Shown in pieces: positions 45,156-55,447 of a stretch of 64,000 bases of DNA. The stretch comes from Chromohalobacter sp. 11-W (GTDB taxonomy: Bacteria; Pseudomonadota; Gammaproteobacteria; Pseudomonadales; Halomonadaceae), in assembly GCF_029889905.1 (NCBI RefSeq), contig NZ_JARANZ010000005.1:62001-126000 (forward strand). The letters run 5' to 3'. The notes under the pieces are model-generated. The model ran no database searches. It was not told the origin of the DNA and saw only the letters and a list, made by a program, of their open reading frames with translations. The first letter of the stretch is position 1. Every line of letters begins with the position of its first letter. A program made the translations under genes and the position numbers.

Positions 45156-47795
45156 TCAGGCCTCGGCCAGCGCCCGCTCGACCATTTCAAAGACGTTGGG
45201 TGAGAGTTCCTCGGCACGAATGCGCTCGAGTTCGGCCTTCATCAACGCCTGACGTTGCTCGTCAAAACGCTGCCAGCGCGTCAGCGGCGTGATGATGCGC
45301 GCGGCAATCTCAGGATTGAGGCTGTTGAGTTCGATCACCACATCCGCCAGCAGGCGATAGCCCTCGCCGTCGAGTCGGTGGAAGTTGACGCGGTTCTGCG
45401 CCGCGAAAGCACCGATCAGCGCACGCACCTTGTTAGGATTCTTGAGCGAGAACAGCGGATGCGCCATCAGGTATTTGACGCGTTCCAGCACATCCTCCTG
45501 CGGACGCGTGACCTGGATGGTGAACCACTGGTTCATCACCAGTGGATCGTGCGCCCACTTCTCACCGAACGCCTTGAGTGCCGGCTCGGCGATGTCACTG
45601 CGCGAGCTGTGCACCAGCATCGTCAAGGCGGCGCGGACATCGGTCATGTTGTCCTCGGCGTCGACCTGCGCCTCGGCCAGCGTTACGCCCTCTTCGTCTT
45701 CGATGCTCATCAGGTATTCGAGCGCCACATTCTTCACCCGACGCCGCGCGATCTGATCCGGCTCCGGCGCGTAGGGCTCGTCGCTCCGATGGGCTTCATG
45801 AATAGCCAGGAATTCGTCGCGCAAGGCCGTGGCGAGCGACTGCTTGACGAAAACGCGTGCGGCGTGGATGGCATCCACATCGACCATCGGCTGCTGCTCG
45901 GCGATGTAGGCCTCGGAGGGAAGCGTCAGCATCTCGGCAAGCACTGCCTTGTCGTCGGTCTCGGTGGTCAAAAGGCGCCGATACGCGTCGATGACGCGGC
46001 TATCCATGACCTTTTCAACCCCGTTGCGATGCGCCGCGATGAGGTCGTCGAGGGCCAGCATTGTCAGCCGCTGCCCCGCATCCCAGCGGTTGAAATCGTC
46101 CGCGTCATGGGTGAGCAGGAACGACAGTTCCTCGCGCGAGTACGGATAGCGCAGGTAGACCGGCGCCGAGAAACCGCGCAACAGTGACGGCGTCGGCGCC
46201 TCGTCAATCCCGGTGAAGACATACGTCTGTTCGGTGTCGCGCAGGTGCAGCACCGTCTCGTGGCCCAGCGACTCACCGTCCAGCGTCAACGCTATATCGT
46301 TCCCGGATTTGGTACCCACCAGCCCCATGCGTACCGGAATGTGCAGCGGTTGCTTCTCCGCCTGGCCGGGAGTGGGTGGCGTGCGCTGGGAGAGCCGCAG
46401 ATGATACTCGCACTTGGCGTAGTCGTATTCGCCGTGGGCGTCGATCTCCGGCGTGCCCGCCTGGGAATACCAGCGCATGAACTGGCTCAGATCGAGCCCC
46501 GAGACTTCCGCCATGCAGTCGACGAAATCCTCGATGGTCACCGCCTGACCGTCGAAACGCGCGAAGTACAGATCCGAGCCCTGGCGGAACGTCTCCCAAC
46601 CGAGGAGATGACGCAGCATGCGCACGATCTCGGCACCCTTCTCGTAAATCGTCAGGGTATAGAAGTTGGAAATCTCGATGTAATGATCGGGACGCACGGG
46701 GTGTGCCGTCGGGCCGGCATCTTCGGCGAACTGCGCGGTGCGGAAGAAGGAGACGTCCTCGATACGTTTGACCGGCGCCGAATTGATGTCGGCAGAAAAG
46801 CTCTGATCGCGGAAGACGGTGAAGCCTTCTTTCAGCGAGAGCTGGAACCAGTCGCGGCAGGTCACGCGGTTGCCCGACCAGTTGTGGAAGTACTCATGGG
46901 CGACGATGCCCTCCACGCTCTGGAAAGCCGCATCGGTCGCGGTTTGCGGATGCGTCAGCACCGCCGCCGAGTTGAAGATATTGAGCCCCTTGTTCTCCAT
47001 GGCGCCCATATTGAAGTCGTTGACGGCGACGATCATGAAGCGGTCGAGATCGTATTCACGCCCGTAGGTCTCTTCATCCCAGCGCATGGCGCGCTTGAGC
47101 GAGGCCATCGCATGGTCGGTCTTATCGAGGTTTTCCGGCTCGACCCACAACTGCAGCGTGACATCGCGTCCACTCATGGTCGTGAAGCGGTCCTCGAGCT
47201 TTTCCAGTTTCCCGGCCACCAGCGCGAACAGGTAACTCGGCTTGGGGTGCGGGTCTTCCCAAGTCACGAAATGCCGGCCACCCGGAAGCTCGCCGCTTTC
47301 CACCGGATTGCCGTTGGAAAGCAATACCGGCGCATCGGTCTTGTCACCCACCACCGTGGTGGAAAACGTGGCCATCACATCCGGGCGGTCGGGGTAGAAG
47401 GTGATGCGACGAAAGCCCTGTGGCTCGCACTGAGTGCAGAACATGCCGCTGGAAACATACAGCCCTTCGAGGGCGGTATTGGCAGCGGGGTCGATCGACA
47501 CCTCGGTATCCAGCAGGAAACGCTCCGGCACGCTGGCGATGGTCAGCCCCTCGTCATCGACCTCGTACTCACCGGCTTCCAGCTCTTGTCCATCCACGGC
47601 GATACGCACCAACGACAGCTTGTCACCGGCGAAACGTAGCGGGAGCCCCGCTTCGCGCTCGGGGTGGCGTTCGACATGCAGGCGCGCCGTTACGGTCGTC
47701 GCCGAAGGGGCCAGGTCGAATTTCAGCTCAGTGTGCGTCACCCGATAGGCGGGCGGCAGGTAATCCTTGAGATGGGTCGCTTGCGGTTCGGACAT
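45156..47795 (-). CDS. pepN: Aminopeptidase N (M1 family)
   Basis: 879 residues, close to E. coli PepN (870). The exopeptidase motif is GAMENKGLNIFN (about residue 258), and the zinc site is VAHEYFHNWSGNRVTCRDW followed by LKEGFTVFRD. It removes N-terminal residues from peptides in the cytosol. ATG 47795 has CAAGGAGCG upstream, and MSEPQATHLKDYLPPAYRV aligns with the family N-terminus; the frame upstream to 47879 is not coding. Confidence 0.96.
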   Translation of the reverse strand: MSEPQATHLKDYLPPAYRVTHTELKFDLAPSATTVTARLHVERHPEREAGLPLRFAGDKLSLVRIAVDGQELEAGEYEVDDEGLTIASVPERFLLDTEVSIDPAANTALEGLYVSSGMFCTQCEPQGFRRITFYPDRPDVMATFSTTVVGDKTDAPVLLSNGNPVESGELPGGRHFVTWEDPHPKPSYLFALVAGKLEKLEDRFTTMSGRDVTLQLWVEPENLDKTDHAMASLKRAMRWDEETYGREYDLDRFMIVAVNDFNMGAMENKGLNIFNSAAVLTHPQTATDAAFQSVEGIVAHEYFHNWSGNRVTCRDWFQLSLKEGFTVFRDQSFSADINSAPVKRIEDVSFFRTAQFAEDAGPTAHPVRPDHYIEISNFYTLTIYEKGAEIVRMLRHLLGWETFRQGSDLYFARFDGQAVTIEDFVDCMAEVSGLDLSQFMRWYSQAGTPEIDAHGEYDYAKCEYHLRLSQRTPPTPGQAEKQPLHIPVRMGLVGTKSGNDIALTLDGESLGHETVLHLRDTEQTYVFTGIDEAPTPSLLRGFSAPVYLRYPYSREELSFLLTHDADDFNRWDAGQRLTMLALDDLIAAHRNGVEKVMDSRVIDAYRRLLTTETDDKAVLAEMLTLPSEAYIAEQQPMVDVDAIHAARVFVKQSLATALRDEFLAIHEAHRSDEPYAPEPDQIARRRVKNVALEYLMSIEDEEGVTLAEAQVDAEDNMTDVRAALTMLVHSSRSDIAEPALKAFGEKWAHDPLVMNQWFTIQVTRPQEDVLERVKYLMAHPLFSLKNPNKVRALIGAFAAQNRVNFHRLDGEGYRLLADVVIELNSLNPEIAARIITPLTRWQRFDEQRQALMKAELERIRAEELSPNVFEMVERALAEA

Positions 47796-47939
47796 CGATC
47801 GACGCTCCTTGAGATCGGGGCATGCACTCGCCCCCAAGACATCGTCTCGCGCATAAAACGCGAGGCACATGCCGAGCATTGTACGGCGTCCGGTGGAGTC
47901 GGCTCAAAAGTGCGGGCAACGCCGCGCCTCATCACGCTC

Positions 47940-48374
47940 TCAGCGAGACTCCTGGCGCTGGCTGGAAGAGGATTCCTCGAAGGTGGACAACACCGGGCAT
48001 CGCCCCAGCGACGGTGTCGGGCGGGTCAAAATCCACACCGCGATCCCCGTCAGGCCAATGATCAACGCCACACGCAGCACGAGGGAATCGACCGTGAAAG
48101 CAATCACGCCCATCGAAACCATCAGCATGGCGCATGCCATCCATTTGGCGTGGCGGGGAATGGCGCGTTCACGCTCCCAGGCGAGAATGGAGGGGCCAAA
48201 GCGCGGATGACGACGAATCCAGTTGGCGAAACGCGGTGAGCTTTTCGAGGCCGCCCAGACCGCCACCAGCATGAAACACGTCGTGGGCATGATCGGCAGG
48301 AACAAACCGATCACGCCCAGAGAGAAGCTGACGCCAGCCAAGCAGATGAACAATAGCTTGCGTATATCGTACAT
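47940..48374 (-). CDS. DUF454 (YbaN-type) inner membrane protein
   Basis: 144 residues with three or four membrane helices and the YbaN core GVIGLFLPIMPTTCFML, ASKSSPRFANWIRRHPRFGP and ERERAIPRHAKWMA. The family function is unknown. The C-terminus carries a Ser/Gln-rich tail. ATG 48374 is favoured by alignment. It is 145 bp from pepN on the same strand. Confidence 0.88.
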   Translation of the reverse strand: MYDIRKLLFICLAGVSFSLGVIGLFLPIMPTTCFMLVAVWAASKSSPRFANWIRRHPRFGPSILAWERERAIPRHAKWMACAMLMVSMGVIAFTVDSLVLRVALIIGLTGIAVWILTRPTPSLGRCPVLSTFEESSSSQRQESR

Positions 48375-48633
48375 GCGCCGCGCCACCTTGCCGTGATAAA
48401 GGGAAACGCCGGACTTCACGCGAGATCGCTGGCAGGCATGGCGAAGCCCGACGCTACCTCTTTCATTGAAGCCCGAATAGCGTATCCAGAGAAATCGTCC
48501 CTTACTATCGAGGCGATTATCGCCACGGACTGGACACGTGCGTTCATTCTAGCGCAAAGCAAGGGGTCAAGACCAAGGCGCAGCGTCAGCAGCGCCCGAT
48601 CATGTTCTCGCTCTCCCTTCACCACATTCGGTG

Positions 48634-50196
48634 CTATCCCATGGTGGTGGCCTGTTGGATCGGCGCGCCCTGCACATCGGTCGTCGCGGTCGGCGGCAAA
48701 CGCAGCATACGGCGCAAGACTTTACCCACCGGTGACTTGGGGAGTTCCTCGATGAAGCGGTAGCCGCGGGGACACTTGAAGCGCGTCAGGCCAGCGTCCA
48801 GGCAATAACGCCCGAGTTCCTGCTCGTCGATGTCACTACGTGCCTTGATGAAGGCCGTTACTACTTGGCCCCACTTGTCGTCTGGCAACCCCACCACCGC
48901 GACTTCCTCGACTTGCGGATGCAGCGAGAGCACATTCTCGATTTCCAACGGGCTAATGTTCTCGCCTCCGGAGTTGATCAGGTCATCGACGCGGCCGGTG
49001 ACGAAAAGATCCCCGTCGCCGTCGAAATACCCGGTGTCCCCAGTGAAATACCAACCGTCCCTGAGGGCTTTGCCATCCGCCTCGGGGCACTGCCAGTAGC
49101 CCTCGAAGGCCTCATCCCCGTTCATGTCGGCGATGACCTCACCTTCCGCACCAGGCGGCACGCACATCTCGGGCGACGTGGCACCCACCTTGACGATCCG
49201 CAGGCGTTGGTTGAGCGCCGCGCGTCCCGACGAGCCAGGCTTATGGTTGGCATGCTGGTCCACGGTCAGCGCATAGAGCTCCGAACAGCCATACTGATTG
49301 ACGAACAGACTCGGCTTAAAGGCCGCCTCGACGCGCGCAATCAATCCCGCACTCATGGACGCACCGGCAAAACCGATCTTGTCGATGCTGGCGACACGGT
49401 GCGGGGCAAATCCTGGCGCTTCGAGCAGCATATGATAGAGCGTCGGCACCAGGTTGAGACTGGAAATTCGCTCACGCTCGATGGCTTGTAGCGTCGCCTC
49501 CGATTCGAACTTGGGAATACATACGAAGCGTCCATCGACCATCGCCATCGCTTGCAGCGCGCGTATTCCCGTGGCGTGGTAGAGCGGCATCACGCCCAGC
49601 ATGGTCTCATCGTGCCGGTAAAGATTCTGGGCGACATACGCGGCCGTCGCGGCGCGTTCGACACGGTGCCGGCGCGGCACCCCTTTGGGCCTGCCGGTAG
49701 TGCCTGAGGTGTAGAGCATCATCGAGTAATCATCAGGCGTCGCCATCAACAGCGTTTCGCCGTCCGTACCCAGCATCGAGTCGAAGGCGATCGCTCCCGG
49801 CGGTATCGTAGCGCCGACCACGATCCGCGGTATTTGATAGGCCTCGACGCACGCCTGCACCGCCTCGGCGGTCGCATCGTCATGAGCGATAGCGCCAGCG
49901 CCCGAGTTCTTGAGGTAGTAACGGATATCCAGCGTCGTCGAACGCCAATTCACCGGGGTGACGATGATGCCCGCAAACTGGCAAGCCCAATACAAGGTGG
50001 CCATCTGCCAGCGATTGTGCATAGCCACCACCAGGCGATCCCCCTTGTCGAGCCCCAACCACCTGAGGTGGCGAGCCACGCTCTGGATATCCGCATACCA
50101 CTGCGCGTATGTCTTTTGCGTCCGGCCATCACTGATAGCAACGGCGTGTGGGCGCCGCTCGACCGTGGCAAGAAAGCCGCGTCCCAGATCAAACAT
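48634..50196 (-). CDS. AMP-forming acyl-CoA synthetase (ANL superfamily)
   Basis: 520 residues. The AMP-binding P-loop is MMLYTSGTTGRPKGVPRRHR (about residue 160), followed by VNQYGCSELYAL, YFTGDTGYFDGDGDLFVTGRVDDLINSGGENISPLEIE in parts, and the C-terminal lysine in LPKSPVGKVLRRML. It activates a carboxylic acid to its CoA ester. The sequence is reminiscent of aryl-CoA ligases (4-chlorobenzoate or 2-furoate type), but no catabolic genes adjoin it, so the substrate is open. The start follows AGGAGAACGAAG. Confidence 0.85.
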   Translation of the reverse strand: MFDLGRGFLATVERRPHAVAISDGRTQKTYAQWYADIQSVARHLRWLGLDKGDRLVVAMHNRWQMATLYWACQFAGIIVTPVNWRSTTLDIRYYLKNSGAGAIAHDDATAEAVQACVEAYQIPRIVVGATIPPGAIAFDSMLGTDGETLLMATPDDYSMMLYTSGTTGRPKGVPRRHRVERAATAAYVAQNLYRHDETMLGVMPLYHATGIRALQAMAMVDGRFVCIPKFESEATLQAIERERISSLNLVPTLYHMLLEAPGFAPHRVASIDKIGFAGASMSAGLIARVEAAFKPSLFVNQYGCSELYALTVDQHANHKPGSSGRAALNQRLRIVKVGATSPEMCVPPGAEGEVIADMNGDEAFEGYWQCPEADGKALRDGWYFTGDTGYFDGDGDLFVTGRVDDLINSGGENISPLEIENVLSLHPQVEEVAVVGLPDDKWGQVVTAFIKARSDIDEQELGRYCLDAGLTRFKCPRGYRFIEELPKSPVGKVLRRMLRLPPTATTDVQGAPIQQATTMG

Positions 50197-50329
50197 CTTC
50201 GTTCTCCTGTCGCTCGTTTTATTGTGTCGTTGCGGTTATTTTAACGACAGGATCGAGCGCACAGGCATGGCTGGCAACGCTAGCCGACCACAAGAATGAT
50301 GCGTATCAAGGTACTGGAACGAATCCCCC

Positions 50330-50815
50330 TCAATCGCGAAAATTCGTGTACTGCAGGGCCAGTTCGGGGCCGGCATCGCTCTTCAACAAGGCGATTGCCT
50401 GCTGCAGTTCATCGCGCTTCTTGCCGGTGACACGCACCTTGTCGCCCTGGATCTGTGCCTGCACCTTGAGCTTGGCCTCCTTCAGTCGCTTGACGATGTC
50501 CTTGCATTCCGGCTGCTCGAGGCCCTGCTTGAGCACTACGTCCTGGTGGGCGCGCACGCCGCTGGTGACGGGGTCCTTGATGTCCATGCAGCGGGCATCG
50601 ATGCCACGGGCGATGAGCTTATTGCGCAACACGTCGAGCATCTGCTTGAGCTGAAAATCTACCTCGGCTTCGAGGGTCACCGTCTCGCCCTCTAGGGCGA
50701 AGCTCGCGGTCACGCCCCGAAAATCGAAACGGGTCTGGATCTCGCGATTGGCTTGATCGACGGCGTTGCTGGCCTCGTGCTTGTCGAACTCGGAGACGAT
50801 ATCGAAAGATGGCAT
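50330..50815 (-). CDS. yajQ: YajQ family cyclic-di-GMP/nucleotide-binding protein
   Basis: 161 residues with the family N-terminus MPSFDIVSEFDKHEASNAVDQANRE and two ferredoxin-like domains, ending TNFRD. YajQ proteins bind tRNA or nucleotides, and in Xanthomonas and Pseudomonas c-di-GMP. It is 36 bp downstream of the GNAT gene on the same strand. Confidence 0.94.
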   Translation of the reverse strand: MPSFDIVSEFDKHEASNAVDQANREIQTRFDFRGVTASFALEGETVTLEAEVDFQLKQMLDVLRNKLIARGIDARCMDIKDPVTSGVRAHQDVVLKQGLEQPECKDIVKRLKEAKLKVQAQIQGDKVRVTGKKRDELQQAIALLKSDAGPELALQYTNFRD

Positions 50816-50851
50816 GACACTTTCCTCACTCGGGTAAAATCGGGCGCGATT

Positions 50852-51376
50852 CTAGCATGAACCCCGCGCATGCTTGCCCACGGCGTCACTCGAGGTAGCG
50901 GGGCACTCATCAAGCGTCGAATCGCTCAGCGCCTTGCGCATCTGCCAGGCCGCGCAGCCATCGACGTAATAATCCTCGAGCCAGCGCAGTACGGAAAAAC
51001 CCATGCGCCGATAAAGGCCCAACGCAACGCGATTATCGGCACGAACTTCCAGTTGCAGGCGTGTCATGTCACGCCCCCTCGCCTCACGCTCAAGTGCCTC
51101 GAGTAACGCGCGCCCTACTCCGCCACCGCGCGCTTGTGGGGCCACGCAGAACGAGTAGAGGCGCGACACACGACTGTTGCGCCGGAATAGCAGCGTAGCA
51201 TAACCGACCACCTCCCCACCCGGGGCGGCATATGCAACGAGCGTATAAGCGTTGGCACGCGCCAATAGATAAGCCAGTTGACGGCGTGTAAAGCGGTCGC
51301 CATCGAAACAAATCGCCTCAAGATGACAGAGCGCATCGAGGTCGGTAACGGTGGCGGCGCGCAGGGAACAGGACAT
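50852..51376 (-). CDS. GNAT family N-acetyltransferase
   Basis: 174 residues. The acetyl-CoA-binding loop is FCVAPQARGGGVGRALLEALE (about residue 82, Q/RxxGxG/A type) and the tail LGLYRRMGFSVLRWLEDYY matches RimI-like GNATs. A C-terminal extension of about 25 residues is polar. Substrate unknown. It is divergent from the RLAN/ATP-grasp gene, with 152 bp between the starts. Confidence 0.85.
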   Translation of the reverse strand: MSCSLRAATVTDLDALCHLEAICFDGDRFTRRQLAYLLARANAYTLVAYAAPGGEVVGYATLLFRRNSRVSRLYSFCVAPQARGGGVGRALLEALEREARGRDMTRLQLEVRADNRVALGLYRRMGFSVLRWLEDYYVDGCAAWQMRKALSDSTLDECPATSSDAVGKHARGSC

Positions 51377-51528
51377 GCGAATGTCTCCGGGGTAACGCGG
51401 ACAGAGTAGCGCGAATCGTGTATAGAAATTATTTCAAGGCGGGGCTATTGTCGAGACGCGGCTCGCTGCCCATTCTAGACACGATTTATTCAAGGTCGAT
51501 TGACGTTTCTCCTTCACAAGGAAGGTCT

Positions 51529-53022
51529 ATGTCCCGCCTGCGTATCGTCGTCGACCGCCTCGACGACTGGTTGCCCTACTACCCCAGCGATGATGTGATC
51601 AGCGCCGCCGATTTCCTGGCACTGGAGTCGGCTGCCCCCGACAAGACACGCGATGCCACGCATGTCATCAACCTCTGCCGTGGGCTCGACTATCTGGAGA
51701 CGGGCTACTATGTCTCGTTGCTCGCCCAGGCGCGCGGCCAGCGCGTCCTGCCCTCGGTCGAGACACTCAACCAGCTCTCGCGCAAGGCCTTGATCGACCT
51801 TCAGCTCGAATCGCTGGAACCCATGATGCGCGATCTCGAAAAGCGCAGCGCGTTGAGCGGCGATGAACTAAGCCTGACGGTGCTGTTCGGTGAATGCGAC
51901 CAAGAGGGACTAGGCCGGCTGGCGCGCCGTCTCTTCGAACGCCTGCCGTGTCCCCTGCTAGACGCCAAATTTCAAAAGCGTCATGGCACATGGCGTCTGA
52001 CGCGCTTGAAGCCCCTGGCCCTCAACGCCTTGCAGGGAAGCGATCAGGATCGTTTCGCGGCGGCCTTGAACCGACACTCACGCAAGGTATGGCGCACGCC
52101 CAAGGCGCGGCGTCGCTACCGTTTCGACCTGGCGATTCTCATCGATCCCCAGGAGGCCATGCCGCCCAGCAACAAAAGTGCACTCAAGCAATTCATTCGC
52201 GCCGGTCGGCGACGCGGCATCGATGCCAGCCTCATTACCCGCAAGGACGAAGGCCGTCTGGCCGAGTTCGATGCCTTGTTCATCCGCGAAACCACACGAC
52301 TCGACCATCACACCTACCGCATGGCCAAACGCGCCGAGCACGAAGGTCTGGTGGTCATCGACGACCCTCAGTCGATCCTGCGCTGTACCAACAAGATCTA
52401 CCTGCATGCATTGCTCGGTGCACGCGGCGTCCCCGCGCCGCGCGGCGTACTGCTGAGTCGCGACGATCTGACCCAACTGTCGAACAAGGTCACCAGTCTC
52501 GACTTCCCGCTGGTGCTCAAGGTACCCGACGGCGCGTTCTCGAAAGGTGTGGTCAAGATCACCTCGCTCGACGAACTCAAGGAGCAGGCCTCGCGCTTGT
52601 TCGCCTCCTCCGCGCTGCTGTTGCTACAGGAATGGCTGCCCACCGATTTCGACTGGCGCATCGGCATTCTGGATGGCGAGGTACTCTTCGCCAGCCGCTA
52701 TTACATGGCACGCGGGCACTGGCAGATCTACGATCACTCACGCCCGAGGGTGCGTAGCGGCAGCTTCACCACGCACCCGCCATCGGACGTGCCCAAGGCG
52801 ATTCTCAAGGCCGCGCTGAAGGCCACGCGCCTGATTGGCGATGGCCTCTACGGCGTCGATCTCAAGCAGATCGGCGAGCGCGTCGTGGTCATCGAGGTCA
52901 ACGACAACCCCAACCTGGATGCCGGTGTCGAGGACGCCTACCTCGGGTCACGGCTCTACGCACGCGTCATGGATGTCTTCCTGGCGCGTCTGGAGCGCCA
53001 CGCGACATCGGAAACGCGCTGA
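51529..53022 (+). CDS. RimK-like ATP-grasp ligase with N-terminal RLAN domain
   Basis: 497 residues. The N-terminal half (about 1-160: VVDRLDDWLPYYPSDDVISAADFL, then CRGLDYLETGYYVSLLAQARG in parts) is the RimK-like ATP-grasp N-terminal domain. The C-terminal half (about 215-480) is an ATP-grasp of the RimK/glutathione synthetase group, with LVLKVPDGAFSKGVVKI, LLLQEWLPTDFDWRIG and the metal-binding VIEVNDNPNLDAGVED. Such enzymes join a carboxylate to an amine through an acylphosphate. The partners are unknown. ATG 51529 follows AAGGAAGGTCT. Confidence 0.9.
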   Translation: MSRLRIVVDRLDDWLPYYPSDDVISAADFLALESAAPDKTRDATHVINLCRGLDYLETGYYVSLLAQARGQRVLPSVETLNQLSRKALIDLQLESLEPMMRDLEKRSALSGDELSLTVLFGECDQEGLGRLARRLFERLPCPLLDAKFQKRHGTWRLTRLKPLALNALQGSDQDRFAAALNRHSRKVWRTPKARRRYRFDLAILIDPQEAMPPSNKSALKQFIRAGRRRGIDASLITRKDEGRLAEFDALFIRETTRLDHHTYRMAKRAEHEGLVVIDDPQSILRCTNKIYLHALLGARGVPAPRGVLLSRDDLTQLSNKVTSLDFPLVLKVPDGAFSKGVVKITSLDELKEQASRLFASSALLLLQEWLPTDFDWRIGILDGEVLFASRYYMARGHWQIYDHSRPRVRSGSFTTHPPSDVPKAILKAALKATRLIGDGLYGVDLKQIGERVVVIEVNDNPNLDAGVEDAYLGSRLYARVMDVFLARLERHATSETR

Positions 53023-53068
53023 CGACAGCACCGGTGCCGGCATGGACGCCGACACCGACATATCCCCT

Positions 53069-54403
53069 TCAGCCTTCGAACAGCAGCAACAGCGAAAGCG
53101 CGAACAACACCCACATGGTGGGCTTTATCTCTTGGGTCTTGCCCACCGCCAGCTTGACGATCACGAACGTTAAAAAACCAAAGGCGATCCCGTGCGTGAT
53201 CGAATAGGTGAAGGGAATCAGCACCATGGCGACGAAGGCCGGGATGGCGTCGTCGAACTGGTGCCAATGGATCTTGCGAATGGGGTCCATCATGAACACG
53301 CCGACCAGAATCAGCGCCGGCGCCGTGGCAATCGCCGGCACCAACGACAGCAGCGGCGAGAGGAATAGAAACGGTAGGAACAACACCGCCACGACCACCG
53401 CGACGAGCCCGGTACGACCGCCCTGGCTGATCCCCGCAGCGGATTCTACATAGGCATTGGCCGGGCTGGTTCCCAGCGGCCCGGAGATCAGCGCGGCGCT
53501 GGCATCGACGATCATCGAGCGACGAATGTTGCGCGGGTTACCATCGGCATCCTTCAAGTTACCCGCCTCGGAGACGCCCATGAAGGTGGAAAGCGCGTCG
53601 AAAAAAGTCGTGAACAGCAACACGAAGATGAACGGCCAGTAGGCCACCGATAATGAGCCCCACAGATCGAGCGCCATCAAACCGCTTAAATCCGGCATGG
53701 CGAAGATGCCGTTGAAGTTGACCAGCGTCGACGACGCCATGTCCTCGGGAAAGTAACGGCTGCCATCGCCCCACAGGCGGCCGATCGGCACGCTGGCCAA
53801 CGTGGTGAAGACGATCCCCAAAATCAGCGCGCCGGGCACGTTGCGCACCACCAGCCAGGCGGTGACCGCGAAGCCGATGAGAAACGTCACCAGCACCGGA
53901 TCGAGCGAGGCCATGCCGACCACGGTGACGGGGTTGGGGACGATGAACTGTGCGTTGACCAAGCCGATAGTGGTGATGAATAGACCGATGCCGCAGGCGA
54001 TGGCGTAACGCAATTGCGCCGGAATCGCATCGATCACCAACTGACGCGCATTGAACGCCGCCAGCAGCGCAAAGATGACCCCGGCCCAGAACACGCAGCC
54101 CAGTGCGGTCTGCCATTCCATGCCCGCCCCCAATACCATGGTGTAGGCGAACAGCGCGTTAATGCCCATGCCAGGCGCCACCAGGATCGGGTTCTTGGCG
54201 TAAAACCCCATCATCACACTGCCGAAGAAGCTGACCAGCACGGTGGCAGTCAACGCACTGGAAAAAGGCACACCGGCATCGCTTAGCACCGTCGGATTGA
54301 CGACGATGATGTACATCGAAGCCAGAAAGGTCGCGATCCCCGCCAGGATCTCGGTGCGCGGGGTGCTCCCCTGAGCCCGGATGCCGAAAAGTCGTTCGAA
54401 CAC
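53069..54403 (-). CDS. NCS2/AzgA-type guanine/hypoxanthine permease
   Basis: 444 residues with twelve to fourteen membrane segments. AzgA-type motifs are NPTVLSDAGVPFSSALTATVL near residue 38, GMGINALFAYTMVLG, and LFTTFFDALSTFMGVSEAG near residue 262. These permeases import purine bases with protons. The start is GTG 54403 (GGAGAACGCGAC upstream), giving (M)FERLFGIRAQGST, as in homologues. It converges with the ATP-grasp gene. Confidence 0.92.
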   Translation of the reverse strand: MFERLFGIRAQGSTPRTEILAGIATFLASMYIIVVNPTVLSDAGVPFSSALTATVLVSFFGSVMMGFYAKNPILVAPGMGINALFAYTMVLGAGMEWQTALGCVFWAGVIFALLAAFNARQLVIDAIPAQLRYAIACGIGLFITTIGLVNAQFIVPNPVTVVGMASLDPVLVTFLIGFAVTAWLVVRNVPGALILGIVFTTLASVPIGRLWGDGSRYFPEDMASSTLVNFNGIFAMPDLSGLMALDLWGSLSVAYWPFIFVLLFTTFFDALSTFMGVSEAGNLKDADGNPRNIRRSMIVDASAALISGPLGTSPANAYVESAAGISQGGRTGLVAVVVAVLFLPFLFLSPLLSLVPAIATAPALILVGVFMMDPIRKIHWHQFDDAIPAFVAMVLIPFTYSITHGIAFGFLTFVIVKLAVGKTQEIKPTMWVLFALSLLLLFEG

Positions 54404-54566
54404 GTCGCGTTCTCCACACAGGTTGGGTTGGGATGAGACGTCGCGCAGTATAGCCAATCTCGCCCCTCGTGCTCATCCCCAGCCACGTCATGGCTGCACA
54501 AGGCCGCTTGCCTGTGCCATGATCTGGCAAGCATTCACGCGCCCCACGTCCACGCGGGAGAAGACC

Positions 54567-55397
54567 ATGAGTTCAGAAGACAACCTGCTGCCGCTGATCG
54601 TCGAGCCCGAGCAGCTCGCCGAGCATCTCGGCGCCCCCGAACTATTGATCGTCGATGTACCGCTCAAGGCCGACAGCTACACCGACGGCCACGTACCCGG
54701 CGCGGTGTTTCTCGACCATCGCCGCCTGCTCGTCGGCAGCGGCACGGTACCCAACGACATCCCTGACGAAGAAGCGCTTTCCGCGCTGTTTTCCGAACTC
54801 GGCCTGACCCGCGACACGCACGTCATCGCCTATGACGATGAAGGCGGCGGCTGGGCTGGACGCCTGCTGTGGACCCTGGAGCTCATCGGCCACACCCGGT
54901 ATTCCTATCTCAACGGCGGCATTCACGCCTGGCGCGCCGACGGGCAACGCGTCGAGCGCGAATCCAGCACGCCCACGCCCAGCGACTACCAGGCGACGAT
55001 CCATCAACCTCAGGCTCAGATCCGCCGCGAAGAACTCATCGACCGCCTCGGTGAGCGTGAACTCGCGGTCTGGGACGCCCGTTCACCGGACGAATATCGC
55101 GGCGAAAAAGGCAAGAACGCCCACATGGGGCATATTCCCGGCGCCGTCAATTTCGAATGGACCGATGCCATGGACCCCGAGCGTCACCTGCGGCTGCGCG
55201 ATTACGCCGAACTCGTCGCAGAGCTCGAGGCAAAAGGCCTGACACCGGACAAGGAAATCGTCACTCACTGCCAGAGCCATCATCGTAGCGGCTTCACCTG
55301 GCTGGTGGGCAAGGCCCTAGGCTTCGAGAAGATGCGCGCCTATCCCGGCTCCTGGCAGGAATGGGGCAACCGCGACGACACGCCAGTAGAGAAATAA
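54567..55397 (+). CDS. rhdA: Thiosulfate sulfurtransferase, RhdA-type rhodanese
   Basis: 276 residues with two rhodanese domains; only the second carries the catalytic Cys, in [10 protein letters not shown] (about residue 230). This loop matches the Azotobacter RhdA type (CQTHHRSG) and differs from the mercaptopyruvate type (CGSGVTA). It transfers sulfane sulfur from thiosulfate to thiophilic acceptors. ATG 54567 follows GGGAGAAGACC. It is immediately upstream of psd. Confidence 0.9.
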   Translation: MSSEDNLLPLIVEPEQLAEHLGAPELLIVDVPLKADSYTDGHVPGAVFLDHRRLLVGSGTVPNDIPDEEALSALFSELGLTRDTHVIAYDDEGGGWAGRLLWTLELIGHTRYSYLNGGIHAWRADGQRVERESSTPTPSDYQATIHQPQAQIRREELIDRLGERELAVWDARSPDEYRGEKGKNAHMGHIPGAVNFEWTDAMDPERHLRLRDYAELVAELEAKGLTPDKEIVTHCQSHHRSGFTWLVGKALGFEKMRAYPGSWQEWGNRDDTPVEK

Positions 55398-55447
55398 GCC
55401 ACGCCCCATCCCCCGGCGATGCGTGCGTGCCGGGGGCTATTGCGCCC

